Source of the DNA: Enoplosus armatus
Lineage: Eukaryota; Chordata; Actinopteri; Centrarchiformes; Enoplosidae
Reading direction: 5' to 3'
Length of the DNA: 64,000 bases
Assembly (NCBI RefSeq): GCF_043641665.1
Contig: NC_092198.1
Coordinates: forward strand, 2,764,501 to 2,828,500
Shown: piece after piece, positions 11,807-22,892 of the stretch
Layout: every line of letters begins with the position of its first letter
Numbering within the stretch: the stretch's first letter is position 1
Made by a program: the position numbers and the translations under genes
Notes under the pieces: model-generated
Database searches by the model: none
What the model saw: only the letters and a program-made list of their open reading frames with translations
Told to the model about the DNA's origin: nothing

Positions 11807-11837
11807 GTTCCGCGTGAACAAAGAGACGGAGTCGTGG

Positions 11838-11885
11838 TCTGTCTGTCCGTCTGTCTGTCCGTCTGTCTGTCCGTCTGTCTGTCTG
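11838..11885. repeat. (CTGTCTGTCCGT)n minisatellite in the crip2 5' UTR / proximal promoter
   Basis: The 12-base unit CTGTCTGTCCGT is repeated about four times just upstream of the crip2 start codon (ATG at 11806 on the minus strand). A (GGT)n/(GAT)n stretch follows at about 11905-11935. The plus-strand open frames over it (Cys/Val/Ser repeats) are artefacts of the repeat. Confidence 0.85.
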
Positions 11886-11981
11886 CAGCTCCAGCCTCAG
11901 AGGATGGTGTGGTGGTGGTGGTGGTGATGATGAGGATGGGAGAGACCGGCGCTCACATCCTCCCTCTGCTTCGTCTCCCTC

Positions 11982-12013
11982 ATTTGCATAACCCCGCCCT
12001 CAGGGTGACGTCA
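11982..12013 (-). promoter_or_regulatory. Candidate crip2 promoter cluster: octamer, GC box, CRE
   Basis: Within 32 bp there are an exact octamer ATTTGCAT (11982-11989), a CCCCGCCC GC box (11992-11999) and a palindromic CRE TGACGTCA (12006-12013). They lie about 175-210 bp upstream of the crip2 start codon. The motifs are read directly from the sequence; their use in transcription is inferred from position. Confidence 0.5.
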
Positions 12014-12129
12014 CGCAGGTCTCATCCTCACTTACAGTAGAAATAAAATGTCTGCTGCTCCTCACAGTGTGTCTGTGGTAATATTAGTTTAATGATAATG
12101 TCATTGTACTTTAGTATTTCTTATTTTCT

Positions 12130-12480
12130 ATCAGAGGTGGAAAAAAACTAAGAACATTTACTCAAATACTTAATTAAAGTACTTGTATTTGTGTATTTAT
12201 CTGACAGCTGTAGTTGCAGAACGAGACTTTTCATGCAAAACATTTGATCATCTTAATCTCAAAATCAAAAGGTTTAATGCATTGTTATAGATTAGATTCA
12301 GCACAATTAAAATGCTGCTTACATGTTCATACATCATATAATAATCTAATAATAGGAAATATATAAGATAATAGAGTCATTTTACATAATGAGAGCTTTT
12401 ACTTTTATGAATTACCTTTTGCTGATAATATTTTGTACGTTTATTTAAACCTGCATTCATTTTCATTTTCATTTTCATTA
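12130..12480. repeat. Dispersed repeat copy, 'GGTGGAA...ACTCAAGTAC' family
   Basis: It begins AGAGGTGGAAAAAAACTAAG and contains ACATTTACTCAAATACTTAA. The inner segment AGATAATAGAGTCATTTTA, followed by TTTGCTGATAATATTT, is shared with 13990-14160, so two copies lie within 2 kb. Confidence 0.55.
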
Positions 12481-13989
12481 TCAAATCAACATGGACATTA
12501 AAAAACAAAATATATAGCAGATAAATAAACAGTTGCTTATTTACACATCCAGCAGTTATGGAGCAACATTATCATTCGTGGGGACACTCCTTACAGAGCT
12601 GACCCCTTTCACATTACACATGTGATCAGTCGTTATTATAAGAATATAAAGATCATAGCCACTTTATAATGGCAGAATGACCATCGTCTTTGGTGAAGAG
12701 GAAGACGCAGTTATGGCCGTATTTTGATGAGACTGGTGTGGATACCCGTTGCCTCTGTTGCTCATGGGTCAAAGTTCCCGTATGCCCCCCCCCCCTGCAT
12801 ACATCAGTGTCACCCCCTCAGCTCTGTTTGTTTCCTCTGGGCGGTTGTTAGGTTACGCTGCCTGACAGCACAGCTCCTCACAGGGAATGTTAAGTGATGC
12901 TCTGCAGCTCCCAAGAGAACTGCTCTGTGCATTCTTGGCACCGAGATACCACAAGAGCTGACATGAGGTGGCCTTTTGTGTGGCATTAACAGTCAAAATA
13001 CATTTAAATTTAAATATAGCTTGGTTTTTTTTTCTTCTCTTTTTGAGGCCTAAAAAGTAAACAAATCATATTTTTCTCTTCCCTGTGAAAGATCCATAAA
13101 AGCAAGTGAACCCCCAGTGCATCAGGGATCAGTCATTAGTGCCGTGTCTAAGACTGTCTAAGAGTTTATTATCCACACATATACACTCTTGTATGAAGTA
13201 GCACGTTCCTAACTTCTTCTAACTGTGCTTGACTTTTGGTCCCTGTTGCATAAAAGAGAGAGGTTGAAACACATTTTGGGCTTCTGTTTCAGTGCTGAAC
13301 TCTTCATCTCTAAACATTTGTTTCCTCATGTCAAAGGAGTCAGATGTTGCTGCAAGTCGCTGCAGCTAAAGCTCTGGCCAGCACCGTCTCTGCACAGCAA
13401 GACGTTCTGAATTTTGGTCGTTTCTGTTTGCATAGTCCCTCCATGGTGACCTCGGTTCCCTTCCACCGTCCTGCAGAAAATAGGATGGAAAGTCGTGAAC
13501 AAGACTCTGAGATGTGCGTGGATTCGTGCCAGTAAGACTTTCTTTTAAGCCACCGAGGCCGACAAGTGCGTGCTGTATTTTTAAATGAGATAAACACACA
13601 TAAACAGATTCAGCAAAGATGGAAACAGTGGCGATTTTTTTTTTCCACAGTTAGTGCACTTGGTCTTGAGCCATCTAGGGCCTGGGAAGGCACTATTCTT
13701 AGAATAAACACATCCAGATTGTGTCTCTATGTAATTTTGGCACAGACATCAACAATGACTGGATGTCTGGGGTGTTTTTTTTTGCCCTCCACATTTGTCT
13801 GTTTTATCAGCATGCTGCTCAACGGATTCCAGGAATAACTTTATGTTCAAGAGCTCTTTTCAGTCTTTTCTCAAAGGACAAGTCTGGGAATATTCTACCT
13901 ACCATTCACATGCATGTATACAACCTCTACAACGTCTGCGTATCCAAAGCCTGATATATCTTAATCCCTCTGTGCCATAGAGCTCCACT

Positions 13990-14160
13990 GTTGATCAAAA
14001 ACTATAAAAAACACACACTGCTACACTCACAATACATCATAATTATCATATAATGATCTAATAATATGAAATATGTAAGATAATAGAGTCATTTTATTTT
14101 TATATTTAAATTACATTTTGCTGATAATATTTAAACCTGCATTCATTTCACTGAGAGGAA
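13990..14160. repeat. Second, partial copy of the same dispersed repeat
   Basis: It shares ATGAAATATGTAAGATAATA, GAGTCATTTTA, TTTTGCTGATAATATTTAAA and CCTGCATTCATTTCA with 12340-12470, in the same orientation. The outer ends of the element are missing. Confidence 0.55.
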
Positions 14161-15223
14161 GACGAGTAGCCTTTTTATCCTGGGTAGGTGTCTAAGGCTA
14201 ATTTTACAGGAATGGTAAGAAGCATGATCTTAATAGTTGGTCATGCTGTTCCTTTTCTTGGGTTAATAGTGGTAAAGTTCAAAATATGGTTTTAATATTG
14301 TTTATATGCAATAATTAGTGGTGAGTAGGACTAAAAAGTGTACGCACCACACTATAATATACCACTATGAAATATTTCCTTTTCTCCGTCGCTGGATCCT
14401 CCAAAATGGATTACACTACTTTTCTAATGAACTATTACCGGAACATAAATGTTGCTGTGTTATAATGATAGAAGAGTTGGCAAAAGTGAATTTGGGAATT
14501 CAATCCTCATGTTATTATTCGCTGGTTTGCGTCTCTGTTCAGTTTGTTTTGAAGGACCTGGTATGAAAGTGTCCAACAGCAAACTAAAAGGATGTTATAG
14601 AACGTTACTTGGACTGATGTCAACACTGAGCTTCATATTAAATAGCTGAATGAGTGAAAAAATGGTTTGGACTTTGGTCTAAATCAGCTTTTTGGTGCTT
14701 TTTTTTTTTCCCGTTTTCATAATTTGATGATAAATTATCATGATAATAATGATTGCCGCATGATTATCTATCAGTAAACAGAGCTGGAGTCTCGGTGACC
14801 CCAAATCATCCAAAATTTCTCAACCTGAATGAAAAAATTAGTGTCGACCGTCTGTTCCTGTGAGCTTCGTGTGTTTGTGATGCTCATCTGGTCATCATGA
14901 GAGGGTAAAACCTCCAGAGCTCTGCTGCTGTTGTACCCACATTCTCACCAAAACACTTCCCCTTTACATCTCAGAAAAAATAACTTAAGACACAATGAGG
15001 AAACAACAGATCTCAGACCAGTAAAATGTCTTTAAACATCTTTACTGACGGCTGCATCTCATATTGCTGATCAAGAGTTCGGGGTCGCTGTCAGTCACTG
15101 TGGATGAGAGAAATCTACATTTCAAAAGTGTTAAAGTGAAAATTGTAACAAAGATTCTGGCTGTTTGGACATCGACAAGAAATTCAGAGGGACGGAAATC
15201 TAAAACAGACAAAAAGTCACTAC

Positions 15224-15255
15224 GAGGAAGTGACATCACACTAACCACAGGAAGT
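15224..15255 (+). promoter_or_regulatory. Candidate haematopoietic-type promoter motifs of the Ig receptor
   Basis: GAGGAAGTGA (15224-15233, ETS/PU.1-like) is followed by AACCACAGGAAGT (15243-15255). The latter joins a RUNX core (AACCACA) to an ETS core (AGGAAGT). They lie 79-110 bp before the start codon. This arrangement is typical of blood-cell promoters and fits the immune-receptor call, but activity is inferred. Confidence 0.4.
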
Positions 15256-15333
15256 AGATGCAGCATCTCTCTACTAGAGCACTTGTGAGCGTGAGAACAA
15301 GAGACAGAAGAAGGAGAGAGACACAGAGTCACC

Positions 15334-18300
15334 ATGGTTGACTTCAAAAGGATTCAAATGTCTTTATTTCTTACAGCGGTGCTTCAGTTTACAGGTAAGA
15401 ATAAAATATCACATATATAAAAGGAAGGCACACTGCAAAAAATGACTTCAGCATTATTATTAAAGGTACTTTATTACCTACATTTTATTTGCCTGAGACA
15501 ACCAAATCTGTTGTTTTTAACAAATGAGTGAGTTTAATGAACTCTTGGAAACTAAGGATGAAGCATAACAGACATTTTCTAATTTCACTTTACTTTTAAT
15601 CATCTTCTCAGCAGCAGCAGCCGAAGAACATCTCTACCTCACTGTCAGAGTTGGAGATGAAGTCACTTTGCCTTCTGGAAATGTGATAGACGGTCAGCAA
15701 CAGTGTGACAGTACTACGTGGCTCTTTGCTGGTTCAGGAAGCCAAGGAGCAGTAGAGCTGATTCAACTTGGGCAGATTGGTAAAAACGCCAGAGCTAAAT
15801 CCAACAGACTGAGTGTGACAGAGAAGTGTTTTCTGGTTATAAAGAACGTCACAGTGGAGGATGCTGGTGATTACACCTGCAGACAATATAACAAGTTAGG
15901 ACAACAACAAGGTCCAGGCTCTGTGGTTCCTCTGTCTGTTGTGACCAGTGAGTATTTACATCATAATGTTTTCAGCTCAAACTGTCTTTTTAAAACAACA
16001 TACTGAAACATTACAATAAGTACGATTACAGTGATGACGTTCATTTCACTCTTGTTGTCTTTCTCTCTCAATATCTCCGTCTTCACCAGTGACTGAAGAC
16101 GAGGACGATGATAAGGTGACGTTAACCTGCTCTGTGTCGACATATGGACGATGTGGAGACACAGTGAAGTGGCTGTTTAATGGTAGAGATGTGGATAAAG
16201 ACAACAGAGACTTGAAGACATCACAGTCTCCCTGCAGGGCCTCTGTGGCCTTTCTGACTTATAATTACATTTACACATCGAGGTATGACTTCTTTACATG
16301 TGAAGTGACTGATGGTAACAGAGTGAAGAAGTTTCCCTTCAGACTTCAGCCCTCAGGTGAGAAACCAGGTGAGAATATGTTGAGCTGTTTAAAGTCTGAG
16401 CTGAATAATGACCTAAAATATGTGTTTATTTCATGGATTTGAAGTTTTAATATGACATCACAACACAAGTTTGGTACTGAACAGTTGGTTGTGTTCATGT
16501 GTTCAGGTGAGGACACAACAACAACAACAACAGAACCAACAACAACAGCTAAATCAACAACAACTGAAATCAGCATGAAAGCCGGTAAAACCACGACAGC
16601 GTCTACAATCAATGAAGCTTCTACAGAACCACAAAGCGGTGAGTCGACTGTTTTATGTCTCTTTTTCTACTAAATTCTCAGTTGACAAAGAGCTGCAGGC
16701 AAAAGGGCGTTTAGATCCTGACAGACACTTTGAGCCTCTGTTTCATGTTGTTTGGGGTGTTCTGGTTTGTGTTGTTTCATTAGTAAATGATTGAATGTTT
16801 TGAAATGTTCCTTACATTCGTACGGATGCAATGACGGAAGCAAACAAACCTTTTGGAGAGAAAATGTTGAAGAATTTTGGAAGCCGACAGCCTCAGAACC
16901 CACGAACAACTTCTGCTTTTGTTCTTTTTTTTTTAGCGTAGCTGCTTAGTTTCCGTTGCACTTCCCTTTTCGTGGAGCTTTCAGCCACATCTCAATAGTG
17001 GCGTGGTTGAAAGCTCTGGGAAGAACTAGTAAGTGGACCTTGAGTTAAGTGTTTGCTCTGTCAAACTAATAGCAGATTGTGTTTTTATTAGATGCATTTT
17101 TTTGGTTCCAAAAATAAGTGATTTGGTTCAAACTATCAAATGAATGTTTAAACCGTCTTGTTAAATATTTTCTAACTGAACAGTCATTTCATTCGTCCAG
17201 GTGACACACGAAGAAGTACAACTGAAAACAGCCCAACAACCAATGATACTTCAACAGAAGTACAAGGCAGGAACTCAGTCTTTTGCATCTTTCGTTTTCA
17301 TTATTACTTTTAAGTCAAAACAAAAAGTACGTTTTTGCACTGATGTAGTGGAGCGTCTGAGTCTCAAACCTTGTTGTTGCTCACCCTCAAGATCCTCTGC
17401 TTGTCACAACTGTGCATGCAGGTTAATTTAATATTTACAAGAAGGTACAAAGGCTTACAGGACAGTGAGGCAGGCGAGGGAGAGCAGTCAAACACAAGCA
17501 AGCAGATCCTTTAAGGAGCAGGCAGAAATCCAAACTCCAGAATAAAGGCAAAAGGTGACATCACGCAGGAAAGGCAGGCAGAAACAGGGGACCAAGACCA
17601 GAAGCACACAGCAACGTAACATATAACAAACTGGCAGCCAACGAAGGACGTGGGCCGCTACTTGTAGTGAGAACAGGTGAGCAAGTGAATGAGGAAGTAT
17701 GGCGGAAAAGTCTGAGGGCATCCGGTGGACGGCTCGAGGATGGCAGGTCTGGGGAGTTGGAGGGAAGACCATGGCCTGGGAGAAGTGAGCATGGCCTGGA
17801 GACAGGGACTGACGGGAACTGAGACATTCATTCACAGTTAGCAAAGACATGCAGCAAAACACTGACAATCACTTCGTCAATTCAAATACAGCATCATGTT
17901 ATATTTAGCATTCAAACTGAACTGTGCATTCAAGATGTTTTTAATGTTTTCAGAATTTCCAATTTGGGCGAAGTTCCTCATCGTGGCAGTTGGTGTGGCA
18001 GCTCTCTTATTAACTGTCGTTGCACTCATCAGGTGGAAGAGAGCTAAAGGTGAGAGCGACCGCAGACGGAACTTCTATAAACCTGGATTTTCATTGCGGA
18101 AACTAAAGTCGACTCTCTTTTGTCTCTTTCAGGAAGAAAACCGCAGACTCCAGAAACCAGTCGGGACGCGGTGAGGTCTCACACTGCTCCCAGTACAAAG
18201 CTACACAAAGCACATGTTGCTAAGCCGCCGTTGTGTTGTCTTCTCTGATAGGCTGATCCTGAAGATGGCGTTTCCTACGCCTCCGTCAGCTACACCAGGA

Positions 18301-18679
18301 AGACCGACAGGAAAGCCCGGGTAAGCTGCCTGATTGGTTGTAGGGATGATGGTAGTGAATGAAAACACTTCTTTATTTTACCATTAAAGGTCTACATGTC
18401 AGGATTATTGAGCATTACTGAGAATCGTGTTGTGTTTGTGTGCTGCTGGATGCCATAATGTTGCATTTACTTGCATTGTCCTGAGTCATTTAATGTTGTG
18501 TAATTTATGTGCTGTGCTGTTTGTCTGTTGTTCTCCAGGCTCTGGTTAACAGTGGTGATGATGATGAAGGTGATGCAGTGACCTACACCACCCTGAAAGC
18601 CTCCTCTTCTTCTGCTGCTGCAGCCTCTGCTGATCCCAGCAACCTCTACGCCACCGTCAACACACCGAGCGCAGTCTAG
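15334..18679 (+). CDS. Two-Ig-domain transmembrane receptor with mucin-like stalk and ITIM-type tail, nine coding exons
   Basis: This is probably a fish-type inhibitory leukocyte receptor; no symbol is assigned. Exons: 15334-15394, 15612-15947, 16090-16368, 16507-16638, 17201-17266, 17954-18049, 18133-18170, 18252-18320 and 18539-18679, with consistent phases (405 aa). Residues 1-24 are a signal peptide. Ig domain 1 (about 27-130) ends with the DAGDYTC motif (C110), but position 42, where Cys is expected in VTLPC, is Ser; C52 and C93 are extra cysteines. Ig domain 2 (about 140-215) has C146, W160 and C203, with C154 and C181. Residues about 226-290 form a Thr/Ser-rich stalk. The membrane span is about 299-317, then basic RWKRAK. 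Tail tyrosines: VSYASV (Y345) and VTYTTL (Y375) fit the ITIM pattern; Y350 and NLYATV (Y396) are further candidates. Exon 3 has two possible donors (16356 or 16368). Exon 5 requires a GC donor or is skipped. ATTAAA at 18959-18964 may be the poly(A) signal. Confidence 0.85.
17440..17850. repeat. Possible interspersed repeat in the Ig receptor stalk intron
   Basis: The segment is GC-richer than its surroundings and contains GGTGAGCAAGTGAATGAGGA, GGGCATCCGGTGGACGG and GAGGATGGCAGG. I recall such strings as part of a common teleost interspersed repeat. The minus-strand frames over it are not recognisable proteins. The family assignment is from memory and uncertain. Confidence 0.4.
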
Positions 18680-19106
18680 TTACAGCAGTGATCATTTTCA
18701 GGATTTTTTTTTACTGTAAAAAGCCTTTTAGTCCAGACGCTTAGTCAGTAGGTTAACTAGTAGCTCAATAACACAACATTATATTGCTGCTTGAAATGTA
18801 AACCAGCTCAATATTTGGCACATTTTGTACTCGTGCTGTCTTACAGATGTATTCGTTTTTTACAGTTATTTCTGTATCACCTGTTATTGCTTGATGTGCA
18901 GTAAGTTTAACATCTACATCGCCGTTCACGCTATGTTTTATGTTCTGGTATGAAAGTAATTAAAGAAAAACTAAGAGGAAGTGGGACAACGCTCATCTCG
19001 ACCGAGTCACTTTAGAGAGCTGAATTAAACCGCAGCCTACGTGAAAAGCAACAACATCACATAAGTGAGAAAAGAAGGACGACTATGAGGAAGTGACACT
19101 AAACAT

Positions 19107-19573
19107 TCACTCAAGTACTGTATTTAAGTACAGTTTTGAAGTACTTGTACTTGACTATTTCCATTTACTTGATTCTTGAATTTATTTGACTTTTCAGAGA
19201 TTTTACATAAAAAAAAACCATATTATGATCTTATGAAATACAACACATTGTTAAAGGTCGAAGCAGCGGTTCACAAACCTGCTTGGGCTTGTGACCTCTT
19301 AACAAAAAGCAGTTGGGCCTCCTCCTCTGCCTCTGAACCTCTCGGGTGGCTTCTTTTAAATAAGGGTACAAATTATCCAACATTTCACAAAATTTCACGA
19401 CCCTTCAGATTTATGTTGTGACCCTTCGGAGGGGCCCGACCCCTTCGGTTGGGGACCACTGGACTAAAGTAGCTGCCTGTATATAAAGCAGTTGTGACAC
19501 ACATCAGTGTAAGAAAAGTTTTATAAAAGATCTAGTTGTGAAAGTAAAGGATCTGAGTACTTCTTCCACCATA
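19107..19573. repeat. Dispersed repeat copy interrupted by another repeat
   Basis: It starts with ACTCAAGTACTGTATTTAAG and ends GGATCTGAGTACTTCTTCCA. In the middle (about 19262-19465) is a different repeat reading GGTTCACAAACC through GTTGGGGACCACTGG. Relatives of that inner sequence lie at about 23780-23860, 32360-32410 and 45390-45430. Confidence 0.5.
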
Positions 19574-20159
19574 GATTAAAGATGCGACAGAACATGGATC
19601 AGAACAGACAAGTCACTCTTTACTTCTCTTTTATGAAGAACCGTTGCTGCACATATCTTAAAATCTATATATCGTAATATACAATATTAAGATTTGCTCC
19701 TGTTCAGAGAATCTATATGTTAGATAACACAAGGATACTGATGAGGGAGTTCAGACCTGTGAACAATCAAACAACTACGTGCAGCTTTCTTTCATTTCAA
19801 ACGCCGACACTTTTCTCTTTCTCACCAGAGAGTGGCGCCAGAGATCCTTCACAACATGAGAAGGTCACTACTCTCCACTCACCCTGCACTGCAGAGCCGA
19901 ACGTATGCAGACACCCAAACATACAACTCATATGTGATTCCGGATCCATGGGTGTAGTACTGTATGCTGCTGAAACTGTCCCAGCAGACTGAGCTCATGC
20001 CGGAAAGCAAATCAAAATATACTGGCCAACCTGCATGATGGACTTTTCAAGAAGCAGGCACTCAAATCATTATCAAGTCAAGTCCTGCAATCTAAAAATG
20101 TACGCAGATATCCAAAGTAAAAGTGCTTACTGTGAAGACGAGAGTATTCCTGCTCATGT

Positions 20160-20330
20160 TTTCGGATCAGATGAAGAAGGAGAGGGAGGGAAGTGAAGAA
20201 GAATGAAGAAAGGAAAGAGTGTGAAAACATGAAGAAAGAAGGAGGGAAAAAAAACTGGAGGAGGGACGGTGACAAGACATAAAGATACAGGAGAAAAGGG
20301 GGAGGGGAGGAAGGACAAGGAAAATAATCT
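20160..20330. repeat. Purine-rich (GA/GGA) tract
   Basis: About 170 bp are almost entirely A and G on the plus strand (for example AAGAAGGAGAGGGAGGGAAG), with few interruptions. The minus-strand open frame of Phe/Ser/Pro repeats over it is an artefact of this composition. Confidence 0.8.
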
Positions 20331-21285
20331 TTAACTACAGCTACCATATAAATAAAGTGAGTACAAGCGTATAGTATCTCTCTCCGCTGTGGAAAAACAC
20401 ACTGGAAGTACAAGCACCTGAAATCTGTGACCGAGTAAAGTATCTGAGAAGACGTCATTTCATCTGACAGAAAACAAACATCGGCTCATAAAACACTGAG
20501 TAGATTCACTTTAGCATCATTTCAGTTGATCCTGAATGGCTTTGAGGACATTTTTGACTGTATTAGTTTGCGCCAACAAGAAAAACCAACTTCCTTTGAT
20601 GCAAAGCTTGAAGCAGATATGACACTAACATACATTTACTTTGTGTGAGACACATACTCACTGTCTCTCTCTCTCTCACACACAAACGTTTATAGACAGT
20701 AATTAGTGTGTGTGTTGAGCATGAAGAAATTGCAGTTGAGGGGGGGTTGTTAATGCAGTTCAGGACAAAGGGCTGTCAAACAAAGTGATTCTGCTTCGCT
20801 GACCCCTACAGGACACATTCCAGACACAAGGAGGCCTGTCTGTAACGCAAGGCCAACAGGGGATTAAGATGAGGAAATTCATTAAAACATAAATATGGAT
20901 CAGCTCCTAACGCTCGCCAACTCGTTTTTTACTCTCTCTCCCTCTTAAATGTGGATTTCCTCAGGCTGAGATAAGGCGAGCACCACACTTTACCTCCAAC
21001 CCAACTGGCACCCATGAATGAGAGTAATTACATCATTAAGTATACAAATGGGCTAATTTAGCTTCTTTCTTTTTTTCTGTCTAAGGGTCCGTAAAACCGT
21101 GACCCATTTTGAATATCCAATAACAACTCAGAGAAAATCTCCTGAGCCAATGGGATGCATGGCGCCACCCACCTACATGCATGATAATAAGGAGCAGAAT
21201 AATAACACAAGGGGGGAAACTTGCAAAAGCTGCAGCTTGCTCAGTGTGCTTTGGAGATTACTTTGCCTCTCTGAAAACCTTCACC

Positions 21286-22560
21286 ATGGTTGACGCCTTC
21301 TGTGCCACTTGGAAACTGGTTGACAGTGAGAATTTCGATGAGTACATGAAAGCACTTGGTGAGTAACAGCCGTCTTTTTCTTCTCTTTTCTGTTTTGTGT
21401 CATTTCATTCACAAATGCAATGAATCAAGACAGAAAAACAAATTATAACAAATTAAATGTTCAGAGGCCGTTAACAGACGTATTTCACCCCTGTTCCCTG
21501 GTCAGGTGTGGGCTTTGCCACCCGGCAGGTTGGTAATGTGACCAAGCCGACTGTAATCATCAGCCAGGAGGGTGACAAGGTGGTGGTTCGCACCCAGAGC
21601 ACCTTCAAAAACACAGAGATCTCCTTCAAGCTGGGAGAGGAGTTCGACGAAACCACCGCTGATGACAGGGCCTGCAAAGTAAGTTGACAGAAAAAGAAAT
21701 TCTCTTGCAAACACTGTGGTTTGAAGCAAATTCAAGCATTTTTCTTGCTGAACAACCTGTTAAACCACCAGTCCAGTCCGGAGACACCAGGAGGGCTTGA
21801 GGGCTGTCCAAGACGTGTCTAACTTGTGTTTAACTGGGCTTTAATTCAAATAATCCTCATCATGAAATCCGACTTAATCCAAGATTTAATTCTTACCCCT
21901 GTTCTCTCCCGATGTGTTGAGTAGATAATGAGTTAAAAAAGCATGTTTTCCAAATGCAGTTCTGCAGAGATCTTGAGACCTCTGGAAATAAGCCAACCTT
22001 TGGCAGCATCTTAGCACACTCATTTTTTCCGCCTCACCTGTTAAAAAACATTCTCCTCTTTCAGTCCACAGTGACCATGGATGGAGACAAGTTGGTCCAC
22101 GTCCAGAAGTGGGACGGCAAAGAGACCAAGTTCGTCAGAGAAATCAAGGATGGCAAGATGGTCATGGTAAGACGAGCAGACCCAAGTCACACATAGCTCT
22201 TATTCCTGTCCTGTTTGACTTTATCAATATACGTGACATTAATAGCACATTTACTAAGAAAGTAGAAAAGGGCACTCAAACTGTGAGTGTTATTGTGTAG
22301 CCACATGGTAAAATCATCATCTGGGAGATTTGTTGTGCATTATTGGAATACAGAAATACATAGTTTTATAAAAATGCATGACGTTTCAGGAGCTCAGTCT
22401 AATTAGAAAGCAAATTAGCAGACAGTAGTATCAATTCTCAGGTCAATTTCCTATCAAACAAAAAGAAATATCTCTGAAAAATGTCAAAATCAAATCAAGG
22501 TGAATCCAGAAAATGTGATGTTAGTGGGCAATGAGCTTTGCTTTCTTCGCGTTAAGAGGA

Positions 22561-22592
<32 letters not shown>

Positions 22593-22892
22593 GACATTAT
22601 TCAGGAAACTCTCTGGGCTCAACATTAAAAAACACAGAAACAAAAACTCGCAAAACACATTTCAGACCGCTCTATTGTCTTTCTGAAGCTCCACTAAATG
22701 CAGCTGAGGAAGTGTTTTCTGTTACATTCATAGTCAAACTAGCTTGCTTGCATTAAACAAAGTAAATTAGCCACTAGTTGTGGCTGTTGGCACTGACCAC
22801 TGAATTCCCCCGTCATGGTAACTGTCCTCTCTCCCCTGCAGAATCTGACCTTTGAAGACATCCATGCGGTGCGTAGCTACGAGAAGGCATGA
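21286..22892 (+). CDS. fabp7: Fatty acid-binding protein 7, brain type (FABP7), four exons
   Basis: FABP7 is a cytosolic beta-barrel carrier of long-chain fatty acids, known from radial glia and retina. Exons 21286-21358, 21506-21678, 22065-22166 and 22842-22892 (73, 173, 102 and 51 coding bases) have the classic four-exon FABP layout and give a complete 132 aa protein. The N-terminal FABP signature lies in [20 protein letters not shown]. The carboxylate-binding residues R107, R127 and Y129 (106, 126 and 128 without the Met) are present in [10 protein letters not shown] and AVRSYEKA. Nearly every segment matches the brain-type subfamily, including [20 protein letters not shown] and [16 protein letters not shown]. 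The start has a good context (CACCATGG). AATAAA at 23106-23111 is the likely poly(A) signal. Teleosts often have two copies (fabp7a and fabp7b); which one this is cannot be told here. Confidence 0.95.
22562..22592. repeat. (ATT)n microsatellite in the last fabp7 intron
   Basis: About ten perfect trinucleotide units. Confidence 0.95.

Larger units (their letters stand above)
12014..15333. other. Intergenic between divergent crip2 and the Ig receptor gene
   Basis: This 3.3 kb lies between the crip2 promoter (minus strand) and the Ig receptor start (plus strand). It holds two related repeat stretches (about 12130-12480 and 13990-14160) and otherwise AT-rich sequence with only short, unrecognised frames. 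The last 120 bp carry a likely promoter/5' UTR of the receptor. Confidence 0.6.
18680..21285. other. Intergenic between the Ig receptor and fabp7
   Basis: It contains the receptor 3' UTR (to about 18985), a promoter-like echo near 19040-19110, a dispersed repeat (about 19107-19573) and a purine-rich tract (about 20160-20330). The fabp7 5' flank follows. No further gene is recognised; the short frames have no family features. Confidence 0.55.
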
